This document shows, piece by piece, positions 33,364 to 40,566 of a stretch of DNA of 40,566 nt (positions are counted from its first letter, which is position 1; each line of letters starts with the position of its first letter). This DNA is from Rhodospirillaceae bacterium (GTDB taxonomy: Bacteria > Pseudomonadota > Alphaproteobacteria > Rhodospirillales > Rhodospirillaceae). The position numbers and the translations under genes are program-made. The stretch lies in the NCBI GenBank assembly GCA_004297485.1, contig SCTM01000116.1:1-40566 (forward strand), in the 5' to 3' direction. The notes beneath the pieces are model-generated. The model searched no databases. It had not been told where the DNA came from and saw only the letters and a list, made by a program, of their open reading frames with translations.

Positions 33364-34179
33364 ATGGCTGTTTCCCCTGTCCTGATGGCGGCCTTCCTCG
33401 GTGTTGTTGAAGGCGTCACCGAATTTCTTCCCGTCTCGTCCACCGGCCACCTGATTCTCGTTGAGGATCTCCTCGGCTTCGAAGGTCCGCCGGGAAAGTT
33501 GTTCGAGATCGTGATCCAGCTCGGCGCCATTCTCTCCGTGTGCTGGTTGTACCGCGTCAAGCTCATCGGAATAGTGCGAACGCTTTTTCAAAACGCCGGG
33601 TCGCGCCGTTTCACGCTGAATATCGTTCTCGCGTTCCTGCCGGCGGTGGTCATCGGCGCGCTTGCCTACCGCATCATTAAAGAGGTGCTGTTTAATCCCT
33701 GGGTCGTGGCTGTCGCCCTGATCGTGGGCGGCATCGCGATCCTGATCATCGAGCGCCTGCCGTCCGTGACACGCCCCCGGATCAGCTTTAACCAGATCGA
33801 GGACGTGCCGCCGTTGCGGGCCTTCGGCATCGGTCTGTTCCAGTGCATTTCCATGATTCCCGGTACGTCGCGCTCGGCCGCCACCATCATGGGCGCGCTG
33901 CTCATGGGCGTGACGCGAAGTGCGGCGGCGGAATTCTCGTTCATCCTCGCCATCCCGACCATGCTCGGGGCCACGGTCTTCGATATCTACAAAAATCGGG
34001 CGACGCTATCCGTGGATGGCGCGCAACTCATCGCCGTGGGCTTCGTGGTGGCCTTCATTGTGGCGCTGTTCGTGGTGCGATGGATGATCGGTTTCATCTC
34101 AAAGCACGGCTTCGCGCCTTTTGCCTATTACCGTATCGCCATCGGCGCGCTGATGATTGTGATTCTGTTGAATCGCTAG
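33364..34179 (+). CDS. uppP: Undecaprenyl-diphosphatase UppP (BacA)
   Basis: 271 residues, family length, with about eight membrane helices. The motif EGVTEFLPVSSTGH at 16-29 and PGTSRS at 166-171 carry the catalytic Glu, Ser and Arg residues. It dephosphorylates undecaprenyl diphosphate to recycle the lipid carrier for peptidoglycan and other glycans, and confers bacitracin resistance. GGAGTCCC precedes the ATG. It converges with the WD40 gene only 21 bases away. The glycan operon at 7870-14058 would draw on the same carrier pool. Confidence 0.96.
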   Translation: MAVSPVLMAAFLGVVEGVTEFLPVSSTGHLILVEDLLGFEGPPGKLFEIVIQLGAILSVCWLYRVKLIGIVRTLFQNAGSRRFTLNIVLAFLPAVVIGALAYRIIKEVLFNPWVVAVALIVGGIAILIIERLPSVTRPRISFNQIEDVPPLRAFGIGLFQCISMIPGTSRSAATIMGALLMGVTRSAAAEFSFILAIPTMLGATVFDIYKNRATLSVDGAQLIAVGFVVAFIVALFVVRWMIGFISKHGFAPFAYYRIAIGALMIVILLNR

Positions 34180-34200
34180 ATCATGATCCAGCTAAAGGCC

Positions 34201-35259
34201 TTACCCAGGTAAGCCTTGTAAATCGCCGAGCACGAGCCGCCCGGCTTCGTCGCCCACCAGCAGCCGGTCGCCGGTTCCGTTCCAGCACAACGCCGAGATC
34301 GGCGCGGTGCCCGGCGGCAGCATGGTCGCCGTGCGCGATGCTCCGGGATAGCCCAGAATCACCGCGCCGTTGGCAAACCCAGCGGCAATGAGGTCGTGCT
34401 TGGGATTGCAGCGGACGGCGGTCACCGGTGAGCCGCCACCCGGTCCGGTCACGCCGCCGCCGAATTCCACCGGCGCTTTGCCCATGGGGCCGCCGCCGCT
34501 CATGATCCAGCAGATCACGGAGTCCGAGCCGCCGGTGGCAAGGAAATGCCCCTTGCGGCTGAAGCTCATGGACCGCACCTTGGCGCCGTAGCCGGTCATG
34601 CGCATGTGCTGTTTGTCGGACAAGCGCCATCCATGAAGGGCATTTTCCTGCAGGGCGGTGATGACGTAATCGCCATCGGGACTGAAGCCGACGGCGAGGT
34701 TCGAGCCCTTCCACTCCAGGGATTGCGGCTGGGAGTCTTGGGACGCCAGCCACCACAAACTCACGCCGTTGTAGTGAGACACCGCCAGGCGTCGGCCTTT
34801 GTCATTGATCGCCAGTCCGCCGACCGTGGACCCATGGGTCAGACGGCGGGGCTCGGTGTTGCCCGCGCCTTTACGTTTGCGGTCGAGGACGTAGGCGTCT
34901 TTGCCGGCGGCATAGGCGCGGTATCCCGCTCCGGCATGAGCAGCGACGTGCTCGATCCACTTGCCCTTCATTTCGGCGAGAACTTCGGTGGCGCCGGTTT
35001 CGTCGATGCGCACCAGCTTGCCGTCGTCGCCGCCGGTGAGAAAAGCGAGGCCCTCGCTATCGGCGGCAAGGCAGAGGCAGGCGCCGTCGTGAGCCTGGAC
35101 CGTGCGCGGTTCAGCCGCCTCGGCGGAGATCAGACGCACGGTGCCATCACCCAGGGCTGCGGCGAACAAACGGCCGTCGCCGGCGACGGCAATGCCGACC
35201 ACGTAGGCGCCCATCTCCCAGGCGAGTGCCCGCAGGGCTGGCGCGGCGGGAGAAGTCAT
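34201..35259 (-). CDS. WD40-repeat protein paired with a COG0523 GTPase
   Basis: 352 residues from the ATG at 35259. Seven WD40-like blades are visible, for example VVGIAVAGDGRLFAAALGDGTVRL, GLAINDKGRRLAVSHYNGVSLWW, RSMSFSRKGHFLATGGSDSVICW and ALCWNGTGDRLLVGDEAGRLVL. No signal peptide, so probably cytoplasmic. The frame is open 31 codons further upstream, but that part consists of palindromic repeat and is not family-like. It follows the GTPase gene by 82 bases, a gene pair seen in other alphaproteobacteria, suggesting a scaffold or partner for metal delivery. The function is inferred from the pairing only. Confidence 0.85.
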   Translation of the reverse strand: MTSPAAPALRALAWEMGAYVVGIAVAGDGRLFAAALGDGTVRLISAEAAEPRTVQAHDGACLCLAADSEGLAFLTGGDDGKLVRIDETGATEVLAEMKGKWIEHVAAHAGAGYRAYAAGKDAYVLDRKRKGAGNTEPRRLTHGSTVGGLAINDKGRRLAVSHYNGVSLWWLASQDSQPQSLEWKGSNLAVGFSPDGDYVITALQENALHGWRLSDKQHMRMTGYGAKVRSMSFSRKGHFLATGGSDSVICWIMSGGGPMGKAPVEFGGGVTGPGGGSPVTAVRCNPKHDLIAAGFANGAVILGYPGASRTATMLPPGTAPISALCWNGTGDRLLVGDEAGRLVLGDLQGLPG

Positions 35260-35304
35260 GGATGGACCGCTATGAGGGTCAGTGGCCCCATCTTTGTCTT
35301 GTGC

Positions 35305-35347
35305 GCATGATCTTGTCCGAAAAGTCTGTAACTTTTCGGGATCATGC
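35305..35347. repeat. 43-base palindrome providing the GTPase stop codon
   Basis: GCATGATC (35305-35312) with GATCATGC (35340-35347), and CCGAAAAGT (35317-35325) with ACTTTTCGG (35331-35339) form a long interrupted stem. The type (GCATGATC...CCGAAAA) is frequent between genes in alphaproteobacteria. The GTPase stop codon (35342-35344) lies inside the right arm. Confidence 0.8.
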
Positions 35348-36382
35348 GACACACGCGGCGAAGCCCTTGCGCAACGCGGCTTCGTCGAGATCGCGTCCGA
35401 TGAAAACCAGGCGGCTGCGGCGATTGTCGCTGGCCGGCCAGGCCCCGGTGAAAGCGCCTTCCGAGACCATGTGGACGGCCTGGAACACGTAGCGCTTGTC
35501 CGCCCCGGTCAGGTTAATGATGCCCTTGGTACGCAGGATGCTCTGGCCCTGGCTCATGAGCACGTCGTTGATCCAGGTGTTGAACTTGTTGGGATTGAGC
35601 GGCGTGTCGGAGGTCAGGGACAGGCTGGAGATATCCTCGTCGTGGGTTTCGACGGCCTCGTGATGATCATGGTCGTGGTCATGATGATGATCGTGACCGT
35701 GCTCGTGGTGGTGATCGTGGTGGTGATCGTGGGACTCGGTCAGGAAGTCTGGGTCGAGCGCGAGCGCGCGATTCAAATCGAAGGCACCGCGATCGAGGAC
35801 TTTATCGAGGGCGATATCGCAACGGGCGGTGTGATGAATCTTGGCGAAGGGGTTGATCGCGCGGATGCGCCTCTCGACCTGGGCCAGTTCGGCGGGCGTT
35901 ACCAGATCGGTCTTGTTAAGGAGGATGACATCGGCGAAGGCGATCTGGTCGTCGGCGGTATCCGTGTCGGCAAGGCGGGCTTCCACATGCTTGGCGTCGA
36001 CCACGGTCACAATGCCGTCGAGGGTGGTCTTGGCGCGCACGTCCTCGTCGGTGAAGAACGTCTGGGCCACGGGCGACGGATCTGCGAGACCGGTCGTCTC
36101 GATCAAAATACCGTCAAAGCCGCCGCGGCGTTTCATCAGTCCGCCGATGATGCGAATCAGGTCGCCGCGCACGGTGCAGCAGATGCAGCCGTTGTTCATC
36201 TCGAACACTTCCTCGTCGGCACCGACCACCAGATCGTTGTCGATTCCGACCTCGCCGAATTCGTTGACGATCACGGCATATTTCTTGCCATGGTTTTCGG
36301 TCAGCACGCGGTTGAGGAGTGTGGTCTTGCCCGCGCCGAGAAACCCGGTGAGGACGGTGACGGGGATTTGCGTTTGAGTCAT
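35342..36382 (-). CDS. COG0523/CobW-family metal GTPase with His-rich loop
   Basis: 346 residues. Walker [10 protein letters not shown] at 13-21, the metal-binding CxCC motif (GCICC, Cys66, Cys68, Cys69), ETTGLADP and NKTD at 156-159 place it in the COG0523 family of metallochaperone GTPases (ZNG1/YjiA type). A loop at about 218-247 contains roughly 17 histidines mixed with Asp, a likely zinc or nickel store. The C-terminal CobW_C domain is complete. No zinc-uptake-regulator site was recognised upstream, so zinc dependence is inferred from family and loop. The last codons and the stop overlap a palindromic repeat. It is followed by the WD40 gene. Confidence 0.93.
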   Translation of the reverse strand: MTQTQIPVTVLTGFLGAGKTTLLNRVLTENHGKKYAVIVNEFGEVGIDNDLVVGADEEVFEMNNGCICCTVRGDLIRIIGGLMKRRGGFDGILIETTGLADPSPVAQTFFTDEDVRAKTTLDGIVTVVDAKHVEARLADTDTADDQIAFADVILLNKTDLVTPAELAQVERRIRAINPFAKIHHTARCDIALDKVLDRGAFDLNRALALDPDFLTESHDHHHDHHHEHGHDHHHDHDHDHHEAVETHDEDISSLSLTSDTPLNPNKFNTWINDVLMSQGQSILRTKGIINLTGADKRYVFQAVHMVSEGAFTGAWPASDNRRSRLVFIGRDLDEAALRKGFAACVA

Positions 36383-36618
36383 GGGGCTTGTTCAACCTTA
36401 ACAGCGATGAACACTTGGCTGTCGTCCTCGCGCTTAGCCGGCCAAGACCGGCTCTTATTTAACGCGCGCCTTCGCGCGCGGCCGAGGATCCAGGGTGGCG
36501 GAGGCTAGGAGCGTGCGACGAAGCCGGCATTTTTTTTTGCAGCGTATGGTGCTTACAACCCTGGGCCCTCGGATCAAGTCCGAGGGCGGCAGAAAACAAT
36601 AGTTCGCCAATAAATATA
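36383..36618. other. Intergenic region between rplI and the GTPase gene
   Basis: 236 bases without a gene. It holds a hairpin GCGCGC-CTTC-GCGCGC (36464-36479), a run of nine T at about 36529-36537 and a palindrome CCCTCGGA/TCCGAGGG (36566-36573, 36579-36586). The last may act as the rplI terminator, but no T tract follows on the leftward strand. The promoter of the GTPase gene should lie near 36400-36460. Confidence 0.5.
36566..36586 (-). repeat. Palindrome downstream of rplI
   Basis: CCCTCGGA-TCAAG-TCCGAGGG, an exact eight-base stem. The GATCAAGTCC core is the same as in common alphaproteobacterial extragenic elements (GGACTTGATCC), so it is probably a repeat reused as a transcript end. Confidence 0.6.
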
Positions 36619-37191
36619 TTAGCCGGCTGTCTCAACGGTTTCAGTCGTCTCGCCTTCTGCCGGCGTGGTATCGGCGAGCAGCTTCTCCGCATCCTCGGCG
36701 CGTTCCAGCAGCTTGGCGGCTTCGGCGGCCTTGAGATCGGCTTCTTCCATGGAGCGGGCGACGGTGAACTCCACCTCGACCTTTACTTCCGGATGCAGGC
36801 GCACCTGGGTCTTGAAGAGGCCGAGGACCTTCACCGGCGCGTTGAGAAGCACCTGGGTCCGTTCCACGTGATAGCCCTGGGCCGTGAGCGCTTCGGCGAG
36901 GTCGCGCGCGGACACCGAGCCGTAAAGCTGTCCACCTTCCCCGGCCTGACGCACGAGCACGACCTTGAGGCCGTCCATCTTCTTGGCCACGGCTTGCGCT
37001 TCGTCGCGGCGCTTGATGTTGGTGGCTTCCAGCTCCGTGCGGCGGGAGTCGAAATAGGCCCGGTTTTCCTTGTTGGCGCGCAGCGCCTTCTTCTGCGGGA
37101 ACAAAAAGTTCCGCGCAAAACCCGGTTTCACGTTGACGACATCGCCCATCTGTCCGAGGCGGTCGATCCGTTCCAGCAAAATCACGTCCAT
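36619..37191 (-). CDS. rplI: 50S ribosomal protein L9 (bL9)
   Basis: 190 residues from the ATG at 37191. The start MDVILLERIDRLGQMGDVVNVKPGFARNFLFPQKKA is unmistakable L9; the frame is open far upstream, but GGAGG inside the end of the DUF2232 gene marks this ATG. The C-terminal domain (VLVRQAGEGGQLYGSVSARDLAEAL) is followed by an acidic tail of about 40 residues (EAAKLLERAEDAEKLL then Thr/Glu-rich), making it longer than the E. coli protein (149), as usual in alphaproteobacteria. It binds 23S rRNA domain V. Only two bases separate it from the DUF2232 gene. Confidence 0.97.
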   Translation of the reverse strand: MDVILLERIDRLGQMGDVVNVKPGFARNFLFPQKKALRANKENRAYFDSRRTELEATNIKRRDEAQAVAKKMDGLKVVLVRQAGEGGQLYGSVSARDLAEALTAQGYHVERTQVLLNAPVKVLGLFKTQVRLHPEVKVEVEFTVARSMEEADLKAAEAAKLLERAEDAEKLLADTTPAEGETTETVETAG

Positions 37192-37193
37192 CG

Positions 37194-38159
37194 CTAACCT
37201 CCGTTCTGCGCCATCATGCGTCGGCGCATCTGCGAAAAATGTTCCATCACGCCCAAGGTGACGATCAGCACCAACGCCGGGCCGGCCACCACCAAACTCA
37301 CTCCGTAGAACGCCGCGAGCGCCATTCGGCCGAAACCGAATCTCGCCGCCGCGCAATGCACCACCGCCAAGCCTTGCAGCACCAGCGGTAAACTCATCAC
37401 CACCGCCGCATTGGCGACGATGAGACCGATGTCTCCAGGCGCTAACAAGGCCGCGATCGTCGCGACCCAGAAGCCCCCCACGTACCATCCCGGCACCGCC
37501 AGGGTGCGGTAGGCCGGCGTCGGCCAGCGGGCGAACCTATCCCGCGCCAGAAGCGCCTGACCGACCACCGCGCTGGCAATTGCGCGGAAACTCCAATTCC
37601 AAGCCGCCGCTCCGGGCATCACCCGGGCCATGGTTTTCACCAGGGCCGCACGCGCCGTGTCCGGCACGTCGCGCAGCACACCGCTTTCCGTCACCAGCTG
37701 ATCGAGCCGCTCGATCAAGCCGGCCTCAAGACCGTTGGGCCCGGCGGGAAACATCACGAAACCGGTTCCCATCAAGGCGACCGCGGCGATCACCAGCCAC
37801 ACGACGGGAAGACCAATAGCCAGTCCGCCCAGCCGTGGGATCGTTCCTGCGGGGGCGGCAACAGCGAGCCGCTCCGCCGCCAGACCGATCCGCGCCAGGA
37901 TCGCCACCGGCAATCCGTCGAACACCAGATAGAACGCCGTGAGGGCGAACGACCCGGTCAGTACCGTCACAGCCACCGCGCCGCCGGCCACGGCAACCGG
38001 CAGGAAGGTGATGCCGAAGCCGAACACCGTCATCATCAGCGGCACCGACGAAAACACCAGGCCCAGCAAAATGCCGAACACGGAGCCTTGCCACGCCGCC
38101 ACCAACAAAATTCCACCCAGGGCACCGGCGGCAGCGGCGATCATACTGTTCCGCGTCAT
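37194..38159 (-). CDS. DUF2232 family membrane protein
   Basis: 321 residues with about eight membrane helices, starting MIAAAAGALGGILLVAAWQ. The segment GVLRDVPDTARAALVKTMARVMPGAAAWNW and the C-terminal FGFGRMALAAFYGVSLVVAGP match the DUF2232 family. Alphaproteobacteria place this gene between rpsR and rplI, as here. The function is unknown; the conserved location suggests co-expression with ribosomal proteins. It lies 67 bases after rpsR, and its end carries the ribosome binding site of rplI. Confidence 0.88.
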   Translation of the reverse strand: MTRNSMIAAAAGALGGILLVAAWQGSVFGILLGLVFSSVPLMMTVFGFGITFLPVAVAGGAVAVTVLTGSFALTAFYLVFDGLPVAILARIGLAAERLAVAAPAGTIPRLGGLAIGLPVVWLVIAAVALMGTGFVMFPAGPNGLEAGLIERLDQLVTESGVLRDVPDTARAALVKTMARVMPGAAAWNWSFRAIASAVVGQALLARDRFARWPTPAYRTLAVPGWYVGGFWVATIAALLAPGDIGLIVANAAVVMSLPLVLQGLAVVHCAAARFGFGRMALAAFYGVSLVVAGPALVLIVTLGVMEHFSQMRRRMMAQNGG

Positions 38160-38226
38160 GCCGGCGTCCTTGGCGAGGGCGTCACGTTCTCGGCGCTGGG
38201 CGGGTTTCGCCCGGCGCCATGGTTTT

Positions 38227-38460
38227 CTACACCGCTACGACATAAGGCAGCAGGGCGAGGAAACGCGCGCGCTTGATGGCGCGGGCGAGTTCACGCTGCT
38301 TTTTGGCCGATACGGCGGTGATGCGGCTGGGGACAATCTTGCCGCGCTCGGAGATATAGCGCTGCAATAGCCGAACGTCCTTGTAGTCGATCTTGGGTGC
38401 GTTGGCGCCCGTGAACGGGCAACTCTTGCGGCGCCGGAAGAATGGCTTGCGGGCTTTCAT
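38227..38460 (-). CDS. rpsR: 30S ribosomal protein S18 (bS18)
   Basis: 77 residues. [65 protein letters not shown] is the S18 pattern across nearly the whole length. It binds next to S6 on the platform of the small subunit. Its ATG overlaps the rpsF stop codon by one base (TGATG), indicating coupled translation. A single cysteine follows RRKS. The downstream gene is the DUF2232 membrane protein. Confidence 0.97.
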   Translation of the reverse strand: MKARKPFFRRRKSCPFTGANAPKIDYKDVRLLQRYISERGKIVPSRITAVSAKKQRELARAIKRARFLALLPYVVAV

Positions 38461-38984
38461 CAGGAATCTCCCATCGACGAGGACTCGCCACGCGGACGAC
38501 GACCGGAGTCAAAACGACCGCCGCCACCACCGCCACCGCCACGCTCGCCGTCGTCACGCGGACGACGCGGACCGCCGAAGCCGCCGCCGCCGTCACGTCC
38601 GCCACGGCCGCCGAAACCGCCGCCAAAGCCGCCACGTTCACCACGCTCACCTTCGGGACGGCCCTTGTTCTGCACGATCGCCGACGGGCCTTCTTCAAGG
38701 CTTTCCACCGCGACAGTGAGATAACGCAGGACGTCTTCGTTGATGCGCATGCGGCGTTCGTACTCGTTCACCGCCGCCGGAGGGGCGTCGATGTTGAAGA
38801 ACAAGTAATGCGCCTTGCGGTTCTTCTTGATTCGGTAGGTGAGGGACCGCAGTCCCCAGTTCTCGCGTTTTGTGACCTTGCCGCTGCCTTCCCCGAGGAT
38901 GGCAGTCAACTCATCGGCCAGGGTATCCACCTGCGCGGTGGAGACATCCTGACGCACAATCACAACGCTCTCATAAAGAGGCAT
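38460..38984 (-). CDS. rpsF: 30S ribosomal protein S6 (bS6) with Gly/Arg-rich tail
   Basis: 174 residues from the ATG at 38984, with AAGGAGTG eight bases upstream. Residues 1-105 are standard S6 ([48 protein letters not shown]). From about residue 108 a tail of roughly 65 residues follows with repeated RGG/GGF/GGG patterns ([16 protein letters not shown], then an eight-glycine run), ending in an acidic-polar cap. Such RGG-like tails bind RNA in other proteins; the role here is unknown. It heads the operon rpsF-rpsR-DUF2232-rplI, transcribed leftward from a divergent promoter region shared with fabD. Confidence 0.96.
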   Translation of the reverse strand: MPLYESVVIVRQDVSTAQVDTLADELTAILGEGSGKVTKRENWGLRSLTYRIKKNRKAHYLFFNIDAPPAAVNEYERRMRINEDVLRYLTVAVESLEEGPSAIVQNKGRPEGERGERGGFGGGFGGRGGRDGGGGFGGPRRPRDDGERGGGGGGGGRFDSGRRPRGESSSMGDS

Positions 38985-39287
38985 CGACCAAGCACTCCTT
39001 CTGGCTTGTCTCGTCCAGCGGCCCCGACCATCGGCGCCACCGGCATAGCCGATCCCACTACGGGAGCGGCAAGGAGCTATGTAAGGGCGCGGAATATACA
39101 CATTGCCGGCGGAGCAGCAAGGATTAGCGCCCCGCTCCCTACATTTTATTGGGATTTTATTTATAAGTCATTGTTATAAAACACTTTTATGTCAAAAATG
39201 GCGATTGGGACGGTTTTTCCGGTTCCTTGACAGTCCCCATGCTCTCGGGCACGTCTCGCCCCGCTTTACGATCAAACGAGGTTTTAC
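38985..39287. promoter_or_regulatory. Divergent rpsF/fabD promoter region, AT-rich core
   Basis: 303 bases between divergent essential operons. The stretch 39141-39200 is strongly AT-rich compared with its flanks. A leftward TTGACA lies at 39190-39195 (read TGTCAA on the + strand) and a rightward TTGACA at 39227-39232, both plausible -35 boxes; matching -10 boxes are weak. No S6:S18 autoregulatory RNA structure was recognised, although its usual position is the rpsF leader here. Confidence 0.5.
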
Positions 39288-40232
39288 ATGAGTTGGGCGT
39301 ACGTATTTCCCGGACAGGGGTCCCAGGCCGTGGGCATGGGCAAGGAACTGGCCGCGGCATTCCCCGAGGCGCGGGAAATCTTCGGCGAGGTCGATCATGC
39401 CCTGAAGCAGAACCTGTCTCGGCTCATGTTCGAGGGGCCGGATGACGAATTGACGCTCACGGAAAATGCCCAGCCGGCGTTGATGGCCGTGAGCATGGCG
39501 GTGGTCGCGGTCTTGCAAAAGCAGGGCAATATCTCGATCCGCAATACCGCCCGCTATGTGGCGGGCCATTCGCTTGGCGAATATTCGGCACTGGCGGCGG
39601 CGGGGTCCTTGACCCTGTCCGATGCCGCGCGGCTTCTCAAGACGCGTGGACAAGCCATGCAGAAAGCCGTGCCTGTGGGCGAGGGCGCCATGGCGGCGCT
39701 GCTCGGTCTCGATCTCGATCAGGCCCAGGAAGTGGCCGGTGAAGCGGCCACCAATGGCGAAGTCTGCGCTGCTGCCAACGACAATGCGCCGGGTCAGGTT
39801 GTGGTCTCCGGCCATCGTGCCGCTATCGAGCGTGCGATTGGGCTCGCCAAGGCCAAAGGCGCGAAGCGCGCGATCATGCTGCCCGTCAGCGCGCCGTTCC
39901 ACTGTGCGTTGATGAAACCCGCCGCCGACGTGATGGCGGAAGCCCTCGCGGTTACAAAGATCCTATCGCCCGCGGTGCCGGTCATCGCCAACGTCACGGC
40001 CTCGACCGTGGTCGATCCCGATGAGATCCGCCGGTTGTTGGTGGAACAGGTCACGGCCCTGGTCAGGTGGCGCGAGAGCGTGCATCTGATGAAGGAAGCG
40101 GGCGTCGATACGTTGATTGAGCTCGGTGCGGGCAAGGTGCTGTCGGGCCTCGCCAAGCGCATCGATGGCGATCTCACCGGCATTTCTCTACAGACGCCGC
40201 AGGATATCGAAGCGTTCGCGAAACGCACGTAA
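39288..40232 (+). CDS. fabD: Malonyl-CoA:ACP transacylase
   Basis: 314 residues. FPGQGSQ at 7-13, the nucleophile Ser95 in GHSLGEYSA, Arg120 in KTRGQAM and His205 in SAPFHCALM are the classical FabD residues. It transfers malonyl from CoA to acyl carrier protein for fatty acid synthesis. Its start is preceded by GAGGTTTTAC. It is followed by fabG after 53 bases, the conserved fab order. It is divergent from rpsF. Confidence 0.96.
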   Translation: MSWAYVFPGQGSQAVGMGKELAAAFPEAREIFGEVDHALKQNLSRLMFEGPDDELTLTENAQPALMAVSMAVVAVLQKQGNISIRNTARYVAGHSLGEYSALAAAGSLTLSDAARLLKTRGQAMQKAVPVGEGAMAALLGLDLDQAQEVAGEAATNGEVCAAANDNAPGQVVVSGHRAAIERAIGLAKAKGAKRAIMLPVSAPFHCALMKPAADVMAEALAVTKILSPAVPVIANVTASTVVDPDEIRRLLVEQVTALVRWRESVHLMKEAGVDTLIELGAGKVLSGLAKRIDGDLTGISLQTPQDIEAFAKRT

Positions 40233-40285
40233 CCCAGGATATCTGAGCCGCGACGACTGATTCTCACTTCATCCGGAGACAGCTC

Positions 40286-40566
40286 ATGTTCGAACTCGGT
40301 GGCAAGACCGCACTCGTAACAGGTGCAAGCGGCGGCATCGGCGCCGCGATCGCGCGGTCGCTCCATGCCCAGGGCGCCACGGTCGCATTGCATGGCACGC
40401 GGCGCGAGGCCCTGGACGCGTTGGCCGCCGAGCTTGGCGCGCGGGCGCATGTGGTCACATGCAGTTTCACCGACCGCGCCGCGGTGGAGAAACTCATACC
40501 TGAGGTCGAGGCCGCCCTCGGTGGTCTGGATATTCTTGTGAATAACGCCGGCAGCACCCGCGACGG
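40286..40566 (+). CDS. fabG: 3-oxoacyl-ACP reductase FabG (3' end beyond window)
   Basis: Ninety-three codons are visible before the right edge. MFELGGKTALVTGASGGIGAAIAR gives the SDR nucleotide loop at about 12-19, and the frame reaches NNAGSTRDG, where STRDG after NNAG is characteristic of FabG. The catalytic Ser, Tyr and Lys lie beyond the edge. CCGGAGAC precedes the ATG. The location directly after fabD supports FabG over the other SDRs in the window. NADPH-dependent reduction of 3-oxoacyl-ACP is the expected reaction. Confidence 0.92.
   Translation, partial: MFELGGKTALVTGASGGIGAAIARSLHAQGATVALHGTRREALDALAAELGARAHVVTCSFTDRAAVEKLIPEVEAALGGLDILVNNAGSTRD

Noticed and set aside
35650-35735. 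Short tandem repeats resembling a CRISPR or microsatellite
   Set aside because: The pattern encodes the His/Asp-rich loop of the GTPase in frame; units are short and irregular with no spacers.
35282-36508. A 408-codon frame antisense to the COG0523 GTPase
   Set aside because: Its valine and methionine runs mirror the His/Asp-rich loop of the real gene, and it begins in repeat DNA without a ribosome binding site.
39227-39255. Rightward TTGACA as a full fabD promoter
   Set aside because: The position 17 bases downstream reads CACGTC, a poor -10, so only the region and not the exact promoter is reported.

Overview
The window is a GC-rich chromosomal segment from an alphaproteobacterium, most likely Rhodospirillales-like. 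Evidence is the block dnaB-alr-mlaE-mlaF-radA-cvpA-purF-SDR, the ribosomal cluster rpsF-rpsR-DUF2232-rplI beside divergent fabD-fabG, a DUF2794 gene, and the YfgM-like/bamB/der triplet. The taxon is inferred from gene order and protein character, not from a search. No rRNA, tRNA, CRISPR array, transposase or phage gene was seen.

Layout. (1) 1-6175 is an accessory metabolic region. Four leftward genes (SDR, SDR, SnoaL-like, sulfotransferase cut by the left edge) diverge from three rightward genes (SMP-30/gluconolactonase-like, SDR, SDR). It looks like a small-molecule oxidation and hydrolysis cluster whose substrate cannot be read from sequence. (2) 6220-14058 is a leftward envelope-glycan type operon: GT2 polyprenyl-phosphate glycosyltransferase, AsnB-type amidotransferase, GtrA-like flippase, methyltransferase, GT87-like integral-membrane glycosyltransferase and second methyltransferase, with a B12-type radical SAM gene trailing. 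All internal junctions from asnB onward are 4-base overlaps. This is the best candidate for an undescribed pathway. (3) 14060-17900 is a patchwork of small genes with long gaps: a small secreted protein, an ArsC/YffB-like protein, a half-size EamA transporter, a DUF2794 protein and a small lipoprotein. It includes a lower-GC stretch with a 50-base palindrome and a 32-codon membrane-peptide gene that has a good ribosome binding site. (4) 17916-22649 carries a YfgM-like TPR protein, bamB, der and a tyrosine-phosphatase-like gene. (5) 22722-24247 holds two convergent SDRs. (6) 24431-32620 is the leftward housekeeping block dnaB, alr, mlaE, mlaF, radA, cvpA, purF (listed in transcription order), largely joined by overlaps. 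(7) 32814-36382 has a small membrane-anchored protein, uppP, and a COG0523 GTPase with a His-rich loop paired with a WD40 protein. (8) 36619-38984 is rpsF-rpsR-DUF2232-rplI, divergent from fabD and the start of fabG, which runs off the right edge.

Several gaps carry palindromic repeats of the kind dispersed in alphaproteobacterial genomes. One 59-base palindromic element occurs twice in opposite orientation (4251-4309 and 21790-21848). Another palindrome supplies the stop codon of the COG0523 GTPase gene. Start codons were chosen from ribosome binding sites, overlaps with the upstream gene and family N-termini; several therefore differ from the longest open frame.
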